Shown: one piece after another, positions 1 through 9,991 of the stretch
Layout of the letters: every line of letters begins with the position of its first letter
Position numbering within the stretch: the first letter of the stretch is position 1
Assembly (NCBI GenBank): GCA_001275005.1
Contig: JWZX01001972.1
Coordinates: forward strand, 1 to 19,271
Direction of reading: 5' to 3'
From: Chrysochromulina tobinii
Taxonomy: Eukaryota > Haptophyta > Prymnesiales > Chrysochromulinaceae
Length of the DNA: 19,271 bases
Position numbers and translations under genes: made by a program
Notes under the pieces: model-generated
What the model was told of the DNA's origin: nothing
The model's input: the letters and a program-made list of their open reading frames with translations, nothing else
Databases searched by the model: none

Positions 1-1
1 G

Positions 2-160
2 GCAGCGGCAGCGACAGCGGCGGTGGAGGTGATCATCGAAAATAGAGCGGCAGAGCTAGGAGGCGACACTGATGGGCGGAAGTTGGTATTGCTTTTGGGT
101 GTGGCCATGGCAGTTGTTGCCTGTGGCTTAGCAGTGTCGTGGAGCAGGCCACGGCGATGA
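2..160 (+). CDS. 3' end of an unidentified gene, C-terminal membrane-anchored protein (partial)
   Basis: An open frame enters from the left window edge and stops at TGA 158-160, giving 52 residues. It starts with an Ala-rich stretch, then a charged segment (VEVIIENRAAELGGDTDGRK), then one hydrophobic helix of about 18-20 residues (LVLLLGVAMAVVACGLAVSW), and ends with a short basic tail (SRPRR). A helix so close to the stop followed by a few basic residues is the layout of tail-anchored membrane proteins. I do not recognise the family because only the end is present. The gene converges on the NIPA-like gene on the other strand. An AATAAA at 602-607 lies about 440 bases downstream and may or may not be its polyadenylation signal. 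An accidental open frame is possible, but the clean helix argues against it. Confidence 0.45.
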   Translation, partial: AAAATAAVEVIIENRAAELGGDTDGRKLVLLLGVAMAVVACGLAVSWSRPRR

Positions 161-610
161 CCTCCGGAGGGTGACCCGGCGAGACTGCAGATCTCGGTGC
201 AGTCCGGCCGGACAGCGGACTCTCACCCGCTTGAGCCGCGACCGTGTGCGCTGTGACCGTCTCTCCATACACGATACAGACCCGCGCGGTGTCGGAACGT
301 GAAATAATAGAATTACGTGATGTTACGTGCATGGTTACGTGAAAGTTCACGAGAGCGTCGAGAGGAGCAGAGACAAATCGACCGCTTTTATCGGGCCTCG
401 TAGGTTCTTCGATAGCGGCATGCACGCATCACCCCGCGAGGGCGAGGCCCGCCAGGCTTTATGGTACGGTAGATATGCCAAATACCCGCCGCCGGCCTGT
501 CGAGTGTCGTAGGGATCATGCAGATGGCGCGCGCGCACGCACGCCTGCTACCACGACGCCTGCTACCACGACGCGGGCGCCCGCCACGACGCCAACGTGC
601 AATAAAGCAT
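161..610. other. Intergenic region between convergent genes
   Basis: I see no convincing gene here; the short open frames on both strands are not protein-like. It holds three TTACGTG copies within about 30 bases (roughly 313-340) and a perfect tandem pair of the 15-mer cgcctgctaccacga at 542-571, followed by a related acgacgc-rich stretch. It should contain the 3' untranslated ends of the two flanking convergent genes. Confidence 0.5.
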
Positions 611-863
611 GAACACCTCATACTCCTAGCGTGCCGCCGCCGCCTCCTCCTGTAACCTCTCGACGTGCGCCGCCCTGGACGCCTCTGCCGCCTCTAGCGC
701 CGCCACGCGCGCCGCCGCCGTATCCGCCCCCGATGCCTGCTGCGAGAGAGATGCCAGCGCCGCTTCCGCCTCCGCCGCCTTGGCCTCTGCCTGCGCCGCC
801 TTGGCCTCCGCTTCCACCGCCTTCGCCTACGCCTTCGCTTCCGCCTGCGTCGCCTTCGCCTGC
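611..863 (-). repeat. Displaced duplicate of part of the coiled-coil gene
   Basis: This stretch matches 8891-9155 inside the large coiled-coil gene, in the same orientation. From 616/8896 onward I count about five substitutions plus one 12-base length difference (cctctagcgccg is present twice in the source, once here). In the original frame the copy still spells the coiled-coil repeat (AEAKAAQAEAKAAEAEAALA). A T-for-A change turns the Lys codon into a TAG stop at the fragment's downstream end. The homology ends abruptly at 863. The fragment lies at the 3' end of the NIPA-like gene and is read there in a different frame. Confidence 0.9.
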
Positions 864-2244
864 CGCACGGCGCGTCGCGGCTCGGCGCGTGTGCTCGGTA
901 CGGAGCTCTTCGAGCAAGCCGACCGCCACGAGCATGAAACCACCAAGGGTCATGATGAGACAGCCAATGACCACGAGGAGGATCTGAGGGGCGCAATCAA
1001 GGGTCATTAGAGGTCATTAGGAGGCAATCACGAGGAGCCATCAAGGTGATCACGAGGAGGATCTGCCAGCGCTCGATGCATGCAATGAGGGAGGCAATTA
1101 GTGGCCATCAGAGGAGGATCTGCCAGCGCTCGATGCTTGAGCGGCCATCACTCGGGGCAATCAGCCGCATTCCAAGGCACTCACGCATCTGCCAATGCTC
1201 CACGAAGTCGACTTCAACGGCAGTCGATGGCGTCCATCACGCACGCACCTGCCAATGCTGCATGTAGTCGACCTCCTGGAAGAAGAGCAGCCCACCCATG
1301 ACCGAGAAGAGATTGAGCGACGAGTACTCAATCGGCAGCGCAAGCGTCGTCTGGAAGCGCTCGAAGACGACCTTGAGCATATACGCGGTCGAGAAGGCCG
1401 CCGGGATGCCGGTGCCCATCAATAGGTACAGCGGCCAGCCATGGCACGACGCTAGGCCATCCTGCGAGACGCAGCGCACGAGCATCGTCGAGTACGCGCG
1501 CGCGCAAATATCCACAAACGCCTCGTTGAGCCCTAGTGAGCCAGGGTAGACGAAGACCATCAGGCTCTTGAGGCGGAGCGACGGCTGCACAGCCGTCGTT
1601 GGCAACGTCGACAAGGTGGGGTGAGCCACGTGCAACGAGGGCGGCGACGTCGGGCTGAGCGCGGCACGACTGGCCGCACGACTGGCACGAAGCCTCCGAG
1701 CGGCCTGCGTGGTGGGTGGCGGGTAGGTGCGCTCGACATAGAACATGAAGACGAAACAGATCAGGACGATGAGGACGATGCTTGCGAGGTAGAGGGCTTC
1801 GAAAGAAAGAAGGAGCCGCTGCATGTCCGCTGATGTGAACGAGGTGGGCACACCAGAGGGCGTGGCAGCAATCACTACTATGCTGCCGCAAAGCACGAGC
1901 AGCGAACCGACCACCTTGGTGACGGTGACCTCCTCTCGAAGTAGCCAATGGCCGAGGAATAGGTTGGTCACGAGCAGTGCGCCCACGAAGATGGAGCCCA
2001 GAATGGTCAAGGGACCCAGGTTGAAGCCCACAATCTTCAAGACCGACGCGATGCCGTACATGATCAGTCCCACAAACCACGCGTGCCAGCGCGCAATGCG
2101 CACGCAGAGGAGTGGCACCTTGCCGTCGCTGCCTTCCGGGTTCGGGTAAATCAAGGCGTGCCGCTGAACAACCATGGAGAGCGAGACCAGCGAGCCGGCA
2201 ACCACCTCGAGCACGATCGCCAAGACGATCGACCCAGTCGCCAT
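618..2244 (-). CDS. NIPA-like membrane transporter (two exons), copy 1
   Basis: Exons are 2244-1249 and 983-618, 453 residues in all. The join CAG|GTGCGTGCG ... CCTCAG|ATCCTC keeps the frame and reconnects QEVDYMQHWQ with ILLVVIGCLIMTLGGFMLV, completing the last membrane helix. The protein is a chain of hydrophobic helices with NIPA-type landmarks: an N-terminal helix from residue 4, YGIASVLKIVGFNLGPLTIL, LREEVTVTKVVGSLLVLCGS, and LPIEYSSLNLFSVMGGLLFF. NIPA (DUF803) proteins are magnesium transporters related to drug/metabolite transporters; substrate here is inferred. The loop before the second half is long and Pro/Ser/Ala-rich. The last 80 or so residues are an almost pure Gly-rich tail (GGSGGQGGAGRGQGGGGGSG) supplied by the displaced coiled-coil fragment in another frame. 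The start ATG is shared with copy 2. Confidence 0.82.
984..1248 (-). other. Intron of the NIPA-like gene, layered introner-type insertion
   Basis: This 265-base intron begins GTGCGT and ends with a TTGATTGC...CCTCAG tail like those in the coiled-coil gene. The first 16 bases of exon 2 (968-983) recur inside the intron at 1047-1062 with one mismatch, so the newest insertion is flanked by a copied exon segment. The exon 1 terminus (GCATTGGCAG) recurs as three diverged copies, ending near 1063, 1121 and 1190. The one near 1190 still encodes VEVDFVEHWQ, beside QEVDYMQHWQ of the exon. Two of the copies are joined directly to ATCCTCC, as in the spliced exon junction. Confidence 0.75.
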
Positions 2245-2303
2245 GCCGCGATCGCGTCCGGCGGCGACCGCTCGTCCAAAGGGAACAAGGCTTCGGACCG
2301 GAA
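1613..2303 (-). repeat. Left arm of a large inverted duplication (NIPA-like copy 1 and start-proximal flank)
   Basis: Bases 1613-2244 match 18640-19271 in reverse complement with no length change and 5 differences. The match continues about 60 bases upstream of the ATG with two small indels, then fades into scattered similarity (the block GGCTTCGCCG is still shared). The right arm runs off the window, so the true length of the duplication is unknown. Confidence 0.93.
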
Positions 2304-2677
2304 GTGGAGGCGCTCGTGTCCCTGGCGGCTTCGCCGCGGGCCCAAATTCTCCAAATAAGAACGGATTTCCAAATATAAACTTCTAACAAGTCGATTAACT
2401 TGTGGTTACTCTGCGTACTCACTGAATGGTGATTCTGACCGGCGTTCATGGTGGCCCACGCCCTCGTCTCGTTGCTAGCAGGGGAAGCGCGACGTGTACA
2501 CGCACGGTCGACGGTGGACAACTCTCAACTGACAGCCGTAGTATGAAACCCGACGCGCGAGAGTTGTGCCGAAGGTGCAATATCATACAGGTTACAGCTT
2601 TCAGTCCTAAATTGTACTATTCTCTCTCATCTCTCTTTTCTCTGCTCTGTCTACTACAGTATCCTTGTGATTATTTC
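2245..2677 (-). promoter_or_regulatory. Spacer: 3' end of coiled-coil gene and 5' region of NIPA-like copy 1
   Basis: No gene is supported in these 433 bases. The part next to the NIPA start is shared with copy 2 for about 60 bases; beyond that the upstream regions differ, so the two copies probably have different promoters. A clear pyrimidine run on the plus strand (about 2616-2658, rich in TCTC and ending TACTACAG) looks like a splice acceptor on paper, but no plausible plus-strand exon follows it. On the minus strand it is a purine tract just after the coiled-coil stop codon. Confidence 0.4.
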
Positions 2678-5600
2678 TCACCTCGCAGTGCTGGGCTTGG
2701 CGGCCACCGGGCGCGCCGTCTCGAGCAGATGCACCCGCGCCTGGGCGAGCGCGAGCGCCTCGTCGAGCGACTTGATGCAGGCGCGCTGCGACGCCACCTG
2801 CCGGCGCAGCTCCTGCGGCGTGAGCGCCGCGAGCTTCCCAGCGGCCACTTCATTCACAGCGGCGTCATCGTCGAGCTGTGAAGAGACCAGCCGCTCCATT
2901 TGGCGTTGGAGGGCGCAGAGCTGCCGTCGCGTCCCCTCCGCCTCGGCCTTGGCCGCGTCGGCGATGCGCTGCCACTCGACCTGCGCGCTCGCCTCCTTTT
3001 CGAGCGCCATCGTGAGCGCTGCCAGTCGGGCGGCATGCCCCGCATCGGCCCGCATCAGACTGCGCTCATACGAATCTCGATCCCCGGCCGCGAGCCACTC
3101 GGCCGCCACGTGGCTGGCTGCGCTCGCCTCGCCCGCCGCGCCGCTCGCTCCCCGCAGCACCTCGAGCTCGGTGCGCAATCTTGTCACCTGATGACGGAGG
3201 AAATCAGAGGTCATCAGGGAGGTCATCAGAGGCCATCAGGGAGGTCATCAGAGGTCATTAGAGAGGTCATCAGAGGCCATCAGAGGTCATCAGGGAGGTC
3301 ATCAGAGGTCATCAGAGGTCATCAGAGAGGTCATCAGGGATGTCATCAGGGAGGTCATCAGAGGTCATCAAAGCTCGGTGCGCAGGCCCGTCACCTCCGT
3401 CTCGAAAGTAGACCGTTGTGGAGCGCTCAGGGGCCGATGGCGCGCCTGCGCGGCGGCGTCCTGCGCGGCCAGCGCGGCCGCCCTCTCGGCCGCCACGCGC
3501 TTCTCCTCATGCTCAGCAATGGTGGACGCGGCGGCGGCCGCCATCGACTTTAGCTCAGCGCGCGCCTCACTCGCCGCCGCCTCCGCAGCTTGCAAGGCGG
3601 CTGTCAGCTTCGCCCTCTCTACTTGATACGATTGCTGCAGCTCCGTCACGTACGCCTTCGTCTTCGCCTTGAGCGCCGCGGCCTTCTCCTTGCGCTCCTC
3701 GTCTGACATCGAACGCTCGTGCTGCAAGGCTGCCAGCTCGGCCGCCACCGCAGCGCGCGACTGCTCCGCCGATCGGAGCGCCGTTTCGAGCGCACCGATC
3801 GACTCGAGTGTGGAACGCTCGCGCGCTGCGGCGGCGGCGGCGTCAGCGGCGGACTTGGCGGCGGCCTGATCAGCGCGGGCTTCGGCGGACGCGGCGCGTT
3901 CGAGCGCCGTCTCGAGCGCGGCGGTCGCCTCCGCCGCCGCCGCCGCCGCCCTCCCACCGTTGCTGCTTCCGTCGCCCGCGTCGCCCGCGTCGCCGAAGCC
4001 CGCCGAGAAGTCGGCCGAGAAGTCCGCAAACCCGCCCCCAAAACTCTGCACGGGCGCGGGCGCGGGCGTGGGTGCGGGCGCGGGCGCCGTCGCGGGCGCT
4101 GGCGCCGTCGCGGGCGCTTCACCAAGGGCCTTGTTGGCGGCTGCGAGGGAGAGCAGCATCTCGAAGCGACGACGCTCCCCTTCCCACGCTTGGCGCCCTT
4201 CGGAGAGCTCCGCCTTGACGGCCCCAAGCTCGCGGCTCAGATTCTCGACGCGCGTACGAAAGCCGTTGGCATCGTCGGCGGCGGCGTCGCGTTCCGACTT
4301 GAGGTTCGTCAAGGCATGCGGGTCGAGGTCGGCCAGCAAGAGCTCCTTTTGCATCACGAGCCCCTGAGCTCCCGCGAGCTCGCGCTCGAGCGCCGAGACG
4401 CGCGTGCGCATCGCGTCGCTCTCGGCCTGCGCGTCCTCGGCCTCTTCCCGCCATCGCATCGCATCACGCTCGAGGCGCTCGCGCGTCGTGCTGAGCACCT
4501 CGAGCTGCTTCTTGAGCGCGCTGGCTTCCTTGATGGCCTTCTCCGACGCGCCCTTCTCCTTCGCGAGCTCCTCCTTGGCCGCGACGAGCTTCGCTTGCAC
4601 CTGAGGAGGGATGCAATCAAGGGTCATTCAGGGTCATCAGAGGTCATCAGTCGACGAGCGTTGCGTGCACCTTGGCGCCGGCCGCCCCGATGAGGAGATT
4701 GACGAGGAGCAATCAGTGGCAATCAGTGGCAATCAGTGGCAATCAACGTACCTTGGCGCCGGCTGCCCCGAGCTTCTCGACCTTCGCTTGGAACGCGTCT
4801 CGCTCGCTCGCTGCGCCCTTGGCCGCCTTGTCCGCGGCCGCCTTTGCCTCGGCGAGCACACTCGCTTTCCCCACAGCGTCCGAGAGGCTCATCTTGAGCT
4901 TCTCAAGCTGACGATGCGCCTCGGCCGCCTCCGCCTGCGCCCGCTCGACCTCCTTTGAACGGACCTTGAGCTGCCTCCCCATCTCTTCACACTCGCTCAC
5001 CAGCTGCTTGCGCTCGTCTTGTTGCTTGAGCACGACTTCCTTCGCCTTGCCGTTACGCTCCTGGAGACTCTTGACCTGATGGTGTAATTAAGGGTCATCA
5101 GGGAGGTCATGAGGAGGTCATGCGGAGGTTATTAGGAGGTCATGCGGAGGTCATGCGGAGGTCATGCGGAGGTTATTAGGAGGGGCCATCAAGTTCGAGC
5201 TCCTGGAGATTTCTTGACCTTCGCCTCGAGAGTGTCGACTTCGCTCGTGAGCACGCGCACCTGATGAGGGACGCAATCAAGGGCACTCTGAGGTCGTCAG
5301 AGGTCATCAGAGGTCGTCAGAGATCATCAGCGCACCGCCTCGCGCGCGCGCCTGATGAGGGACGCAATCAAGGGCACTCCGAGGTCATCAGAGGTCATCA
5401 GCGCACCGCCTCGCGCGCCTCGCCCTCCCGCGCCTCGGCCGCCGCGAGCGCCGTCTCAAGCGCCGCCACCCTCATCACACTCGCCTCGCGTCCCTTGAGC
5501 TCACGCGCGGCGTCCGCTTGGGCGGCGGCGAGGTCGCGTCGGATCGCCTCGAGCTCGAGGGTCGCGCCGCGCGCCTGATGAGGGACGCAATCAGAGGTCA

Positions 5601-5919
5601 TCAAGGGTCATCAGAGGTCATCAGAGGTCATCCGAGGTCATCCGAGGTCATCCGAGGTCATCAGAGGTCATCAGAGGTCATCAGCGATCATCAAGTTCGA
5701 GCTCGACGGTCGGCCGCGCGCCTCACTCTTCGCCAGTGTGGCCATCAGCCTCTGTGCCGCCGCCATCGGGGTGGGCGGCGCGCTCGACACGGCGCTCGAC
5801 GGCGCGCCGGCGCTCGACACGGCGCTGACGGACGGCTCGGCCTCGTGCGGCAGAGCGCCGTGTCGAGCGCCGTGCTGTGGAGCGCCGGGCTCGATGGACG
5901 CGGGGGCCTCGGTCGTAAG

Positions 5920-5950
<31 letters not shown>

Positions 5951-8900
5951 ATGGGCGACGACGGGCGCGACGACGGGCGCGAGGGTGCTGCTGCCTCGAC
6001 TGCCACTTCCTCGAGCCCGGCCGTATGCAGCTTCTCCATCGCCGACTGCATCCGCTTGAACTCTCGACGGAGCTGCGCACGGTCCGCCTCGCTCTCGGCG
6101 CAACGCAGCTTCGCATTCACGAGCTCCTGATTGAGCGTCGCGAGCGCCACCATCGCGTCATCGGCGCCGTGGGGCAGTGAGGGCAGCGTGCCCCTCTCGA
6201 GCCGTTGACTTGATTCGGTTTCGAGTGCACGCAGCCGAGCCGTCGCTCTGAGGGCGGGTGGGAGCTCAGAGCGATCTCAGAGCGATCTCAGAGCGATCTC
6301 AGAGCGATCTCAGAGCGATCTCAGACGATCTCAGACGCGAGAGGTCATCAGGGAGGCACATCAGCCCTAATCATCCGTAATCATCCGTCATCAGCCGTCA
6401 TCAGCCGCACCTCTCGAGCTGCAGCGCCAAGTTCGCCGCCTCCTTTTCGAGTTTCGTCACCTGATGACGGAGGCAATCAGAGGTCATCAGGGAGGTCATC
6501 AGAGCTCGCCGCCTCCTTTTCGAGTTTCGTCACCTTCTTGGCCAGCTCCACCTTGTCGGCGCCGAGGGTCCTCCGCTCGATTTCCCACAGCCGCTTGGCC
6601 TCCTTGGCCTCCGCGTGAGCCTCCTTCAAACTCTCCTTCGCGCCGCTCGCCTTCGTCTCGAGTTTCGTCACCTTCTTCTCGAGGGCGTCGTTCGACTGCG
6701 CCAGCACCTGTGGGGAGAGGGGCCATCCGAGGTCATTTAGGGTCATCAGAGGTCATTAAGAGGTCATCAGAGAGGTCATCAGAGGTTCGACTGCGCGAGC
6801 ACCGAGCACGCCGCCTGCAGCTCCGCCGCCTGCGCCCGCGCCGTCTCGAGCGCCGCGCTCAGCTGCGCGCGCTCGGCGGCGAGCTTGCGCACGACGCCGC
6901 GCTTGGCGGCGACGCTCGAGACGGCGCTCAGCCGGAGCTCCTCGCCCTCGTCGTGGGCGTCGTCGTGGGCGCCCGCCGTGGCCGCGGCGGCGCTGTCGTG
7001 GGCGCCCACGTCGTCGGCCCGCGCAGATCTCATCTCGCCATCCTCGCCCATCACCTGATTGCCTCCTAATGACGTCCTAATGACAGGCCTCATCTCGCCA
7101 TCCTCGCCCATCACCATCGGCGCGCTCTCGTCGAGATGAACCACCGAACGCGTCGCTTGCGCCGTCGCGCTACTGTGACTGTCCGCCGCAGAGACCGTCA
7201 ACGCTGGTACAGCCGTCGCCACGGCCGCCGAGGCCGCCGCCGCCGCCGCCGCCACCGACAGTCGCTCCACCTGTGCCTCGAGCGATGCCCTCTGCGCCTC
7301 GAGAGCCTCTTTCTCGCGCTCGGCACGGCGCTCGGCACGTTCACGTGCGTCGTCGGCAGCCTGCCGCGCCATCGCCGCGGAGTGCAAGGCCGCCTCCGCC
7401 TCCTCTTTGGCGCCCTCGGCCATCTCCTTCTCCACCTCCGCCACCTCCTTCGCCGCCTCCGCCGCCTCCCTCGCCGCCTCCGCCGCCTCCTTCGCCGCCT
7501 CTGCGTCTTGCGCCCGTTGCTGCGCGTGCCTCAATTGCTCTCGCAATCGAGCCGCCTCCTCCTCTGATTGCTCTCGCAATCGAGCCTCCTCCTCCGCTAA
7601 TTGCTCTCGCAATCGAGCCGCCTCCTCCTCTGATTGCTCTCGCAATCGAGCCGCTGAGGCGAGACGCTCCTCGGCATCTTGCCGCGCGCTCGCCGCCTCC
7701 GCCTGCGCCTGCGCCGCCTCCGCCTGCGCGCTCGCCGCCCGCGATTGCGCCTGCGCCTGCGCCGCCTCCGCCGCCTCCGCCCTCGCCAGCGCCAGCGCCT
7801 CCGCCGCCGCCGCCTGAAGCGCCTGCGCCTGCGCGGCCTCCTGCGGCTCCTGCTGCTGCGGCTGCGGCTGCGGCTGCGGCGTAGTGGCCGCCGCTTGCTG
7901 CTGCATGGCCTCTTGCTGCTGCATGGCCGCTTGCTGCTGCGTGGCCGTCGCCTCGGCCACTACGAGCGCCGTAGTGAGCGCCTCCCGATCGGCCTCGGCC
8001 ACTCGGAGCGCCGTGCTGAGCGCCTCGAGCTCGGCCTCGGCTGTGGAAGCGCGAGACTCCGCCGCGACAGCACGGGCCTCGGCATCCACGGCCACCGCCT
8101 TCGCCTCGGCCTCCGCCGCCGACGCTGACAAGAGCGCCGTGTTGAGCGCCTCGACCTCCGCCGCCGCCGCGGCCGGCGGCCGATCGCTGAATGACGAAAA
8201 GTCGATCAGAGCGCCTTGCGCTTGGTTGAGCCATGACGGAGTCTCCGGGGGGGCGGGGCTGTGGGCGATGGCGGGGCTGTGGGCGTTGTTGGGGCTGTGG
8301 GCGTTGGTGGGGCTGTGGGCGTTGGCGGGGCTGTGGGCGTTGGTGGGGCTGTGGGCGTTGGCGGGGCTGTGGGCGTTGTTGGGGCTGTGGGCGTTGCTGA
8401 GGGGACTCTCGCTGCCCAGCCCGGCAATGAGCACAGTCATTGACTCGTGATTGCCGAGAGTGAATGGCTCGTCTGCTGTGAATGGCTCGTCCGCTGTGAA
8501 TGGCTCGTTCGCTGGAGCCACCGCCGCGTCACCTGCCGCCTCCGGCTCCTCTTTGCTCGCTCGGCTCTTCTTCTTCTTCCTCTTCTTCTTCTTCGTCGCC
8601 GCCGTTGCGCCCTCGGGGGAGGCCATGTCGCCGTCCTCGCCCTCCTCGCCCTCGTCTTCACACTTCACACCGTCATGCTTCGTGCCCTCCACCGCTTCTA
8701 CCGCCGCCGCCACCCCAACCGCCGCCGCCGCCACCACGACGCTTCCCGACGCACTGGCAAGCCTCTCCGCCGCCGCCGCCACCACGACGCCTCCCGACGC
8801 ACTGGCAAGCCTCTCCGCCGCCGCCGCCACCACGACGCTTCCCGACGCACTGGCAAGCCTCTCCGCCGCCGCCACCTCTAGCCGCGCCTTGAGTGCCTCA

Positions 8901-9958
8901 TACTCCTTGCGTGCCGCCGCCGCCTCCTCCTGTAACCTCTCGACGTGCGCCGCCCTGGACGCCTCTGCCGCCTCTAGCGCCGCCTCTAGCGCCGCCACGC
9001 GCGCCGCCGCCGTATCCGCCCCCGATGCCTGCTGCGAGAGAGATGCCAGCGCCGCCTCCGCCTCCGCCGCCTTGGCCTCTGCCTGCGCCGCCTTGGCCTC
9101 CGCTTCCACCGCCTTCGCCTCCGCCTTCGCCTCCGCCTGCGCCGCCTTCGCCTGCGCCGCCTGCGCCTCCGCCGCCTGCGCCTGCGCCTCCTGCCTTGCC
9201 TCGAGCGCCTCCGCTTGCAGCGCCGTCTCGAGCGCCCCTCTGCGCGCCTCCCCCTCCGCCACGGCCGCCTGCAGCTCATCCCCTCGACTCACCGCCGCCG
9301 CCAGCTGCGCCTCGAGCGCGTCGAGCTGAGCGCTCACCTCAGCGCGGGCGTCGCTCTGGGCGCTCGCCAGCCGCGCGTGCGTCTCTGTCAGCTCAGCCGT
9401 GACCTCCGAGAGACGCGTCTCGACGGCAGCCAGTCGCTCGCGTAGCGCGTTGGCCTCGGTCACGGCCGCCGCCGCGGTCGCCGTCGCCATCTCGGCCGCT
9501 GCGGCCGCCTCTGCGGCCGCCTCGCTGTCCGACGCCCCTGAGTCACGTCGAGGCGTCGGCTGTGCCTCGGCTGCCGCGTGCCAGCGCAGAGCAGCACTCT
9601 CCTGCGCATCAGCGACGGCCACTGCCGCCGCCTGCGCCGCCGCCTGCGCCGCCGCCTGCGCCGCCGCCGCCTTCGCCTCGGCCGCCGCCGCCTTCGCCTC
9701 CGCGGCCGTCGCCCGCTCGCTCGCACCTACCGACGCCTCCTCCGCCTTCTCGAGCGCCGTAGTGAGCGCTTGCAGGCGGCGCGTCAGCTCTGTGTTCTCT
9801 CGTTTCATTCGGCTGAGCGCCTCTCTCCCTTTGGATCGTAAGTCACTCAGGCTCGCTTCCTTGGCAGTGACTTCTTCGTGCGCGAGCCGGAGCTCGGCTT
9901 CGAGCGCGTTGACGCGCGCCTGCCACTGCTGCTCGTGCTCCGCCGACGACGGGGGGGC

Positions 9959-9991
<33 letters not shown>

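Noticed and set aside
626-817. A separate small coiled-coil gene
   Set aside because: It is the displaced fragment of the large gene in its original frame, with no start context and a stop created at its end. The NIPA-like frame through the same DNA is spliced to a complete gene.
1328-2521. A 397-residue minus-strand frame overlapping the NIPA-like gene
   Set aside because: It is a frame-shifted shadow giving Arg/Ala/His-rich sequence. The other frame encodes clean membrane helices and is preserved in copy 2.
2616-2881. A plus-strand exon after the pyrimidine tract at 2616-2658
   Set aside because: The following frame is antisense to the last coding exon of the coiled-coil gene and shows no domain or donor site.
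3188-3394. A CRISPR array or a satellite
   Set aside because: The units are irregular, have no spacers of fixed length, and lie between in-frame exons with splice signals. Similar units occur in most other introns of the gene.
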